From assembly GCA_016234595.1 (NCBI GenBank), contig JACRBG010000012.1, forward strand, positions 1 through 39,739: DNA of 39,739 nt, written 5' to 3'. The notes beneath the pieces were generated by a model that made no database searches, was not told where the DNA came from, and worked only from the letters and a program-made list of their open reading frames with translations. Each line of letters opens with the position of its first letter. The stretch's first letter is position 1. This document shows, piece after piece, positions 38,682-39,739 of the stretch. The DNA comes from Chloroflexota bacterium. Its GTDB lineage: Bacteria; Chloroflexota; Anaerolineae; Aggregatilineales; J027. The translations under genes and the position numbers were made by a program.

Positions 38682-39739
38682 ATGGAACATAAGTGGCGTA
38701 AAATAATCCTTTTGGCGGTGCTGGTGATGGCGGTCTTATTAAATTTCAGCCATCAAAATACACGGGCACAGGATAATGACAGTGTGAATTTTTGGCGCAC
38801 CAATGCTGAGGCGAATGTGCGCGAATGCCCCCAATTGATGTGTGCCGTCCTTTACGATTTACCTGAACATGCTCCGGTAACGGTGCAATCCACCGTAGAT
38901 GGAGATGAGGTTGCGGGGACATCGGAATGGTTGGAAATCATTCATCCACTGTTGGGGACAACGGGCTATCTGAATAGTTCCCTCGTGGAGACGTATACCC
39001 CGGAAGAATGGCAAACGTATCCCGTTTTGCCTGTGGTCAGCGATCGGGCGCGTGAGATTTATCAGCAGGGCCTTGCGATGGGTAACGACCCAACCCATCT
39101 TTCGGTGGTGGGGGATTGTCAAACGGTCGCATGGTTCTTTTTAGGGGTCTATGACAAACCTGACGAATATACGTTGGGCCAATTCGATTATCTGCAACCC
39201 ACCATTGACCAGTTTGCCGGGTCATGGTCGCGCAACGCTGCAACGGTAGATAATGGCTACAATGTGGCATCGGTGCTTTCGGCGCTGTGGGCCGACCCCG
39301 AAAAATGTGAAGCGGGCGAGACACCCCTCGAATGCGAATATCGCCTGAATCATCCCTCACTGGTGCTTATCAGCATGGAAACATGGTGGAATGATGCCCC
39401 GGCTGAGGAATATGAGGGCTATCTGCGCCAGATTGTAGATTTTTGGATCGAGCATGGGGCACTGCCGATTTTGGCGACCAAAGCCGATAACCTAGAAGGC
39501 GACAATGGGATCAATGCGGTGATTGTCAAAGTTGCCAAAGAATATGAGCTACCCGTGTGGAATTTCTGGTTGGCCGTCCAACCGCTGCCGACGCATGGCC
39601 TATCCATTGATAATTTCCATCTCACCTTTGCGCGCAATTTCTTTGATGACCCGGATCGTTTGAAGAATGCTTGGCCGGTGCGAAATTTAACCGCATTGCA
39701 GGCGATTGATGTGGTGTGGAAGGCTGTGCAGATCGAGGA
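38682..39739 (+). CDS. Secreted SH3-like plus SGNH-like protein (partial, runs off the edge)
   Basis: 352 codons, open to the window end. A signal peptide (WRKIILLAVLVMAVLL, then ..TRAQ) directs export. Residues about 36-105 resemble a bacterial SH3-like module (FWRTNAEANVRECPQLMCAV, LLGTTGYLNSSLV). Residues about 118-320 resemble an SGNH/GDSL-type fold. The nucleophile block reads VVGDCQT, with C146 where GDS is usual, LVLISMETWWND follows, and D310-x-x-H313 matches the DxxH dyad. Cys in place of Ser may change or abolish esterase activity. No neighbour gives a substrate clue. Confidence 0.75.
   Translation, partial: MEHKWRKIILLAVLVMAVLLNFSHQNTRAQDNDSVNFWRTNAEANVRECPQLMCAVLYDLPEHAPVTVQSTVDGDEVAGTSEWLEIIHPLLGTTGYLNSSLVETYTPEEWQTYPVLPVVSDRAREIYQQGLAMGNDPTHLSVVGDCQTVAWFFLGVYDKPDEYTLGQFDYLQPTIDQFAGSWSRNAATVDNGYNVASVLSALWADPEKCEAGETPLECEYRLNHPSLVLISMETWWNDAPAEEYEGYLRQIVDFWIEHGALPILATKADNLEGDNGINAVIVKVAKEYELPVWNFWLAVQPLPTHGLSIDNFHLTFARNFFDDPDRLKNAWPVRNLTALQAIDVVWKAVQIE

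Overview
The window is a bacterial chromosome segment of about 50-55% GC with short gaps, no gene-free stretch over 300 bases, and no rRNA, tRNA, CRISPR array, transposase or prophage block that I could recognise. The gene mix points to a soil or water bacterium, most likely a Chloroflexota (Anaerolineae-like) member: an F420-type luciferase-like oxidoreductase, single-domain response regulators, TIR proteins (one with a membrane segment and an SH3-like tail), Ig/TolB-like membrane-anchored proteins, a Thr/Pro-rich tailed multihaem cytochrome and PaiB. This taxonomic call is inference from protein style, not from a marker gene.

Layout. Bases 1-5900 (+) are accessory in character: a P-loop kinase-like ATPase, an AT-rich unknown gene, PaiB, two members of an undescribed winged-helix-like family (2328 and 4464), a DUF104/PIN toxin-antitoxin pair, a fatty acid hydroxylase-like membrane enzyme, an HNH endonuclease gene split by an in-frame amber codon, and a small HicB-like gene. 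Bases 5900-11030 (-) carry a CatE-like dioxygenase, an acetyltransferase, an MhqE/MhqD-like quinone detoxification pair, and a Gly-rich repeat protein with an N-terminal motif known from contractile-injection-system cargo. Bases 11150-19675 hold an acetyltransferase, an F420-type oxidoreductase, a soluble Ser/Thr kinase, an acyl-CoA dehydrogenase, an AT-rich TIR-TPR protein and oligoendopeptidase F. Bases 19870-25635 (+) hold a receiver protein, a permease/DUF1980 pair with a His-rich loop, a TolB-like protein, a STAS protein, a small basic protein behind a large inverted repeat, and a TIR-membrane-SH3 protein. Bases 25627-27914 (-) are a UbiA prenyltransferase overlapping a Cys-rich DUF5685 protein. 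The third winged-helix-like paralogue with a HicB-like partner follows at 27998-28884.

Bases 29000-33200 contain a MarR regulator divergent from a Rieske ferredoxin with palindromes between them, a quinone oxidoreductase, a possible winged-helix protein and a degenerate receiver. Bases 33379-36719 form a redox module: a polytopic membrane protein, an octahaem (hydroxylamine oxidoreductase-like) cytochrome c, and a divergent Crp/Fnr regulator with a perfect FNR-type box in front of it. The window ends with two membrane proteins (the first with its start codon in an inverted repeat), another receiver, and a secreted SGNH-like protein cut by the window edge.

The strongest candidates for something undescribed are the three-copy winged-helix-like family repeatedly followed by toxin-antitoxin-type genes, the injection-system-motif beta-solenoid protein, and the octahaem cytochrome/membrane protein/Fnr unit.
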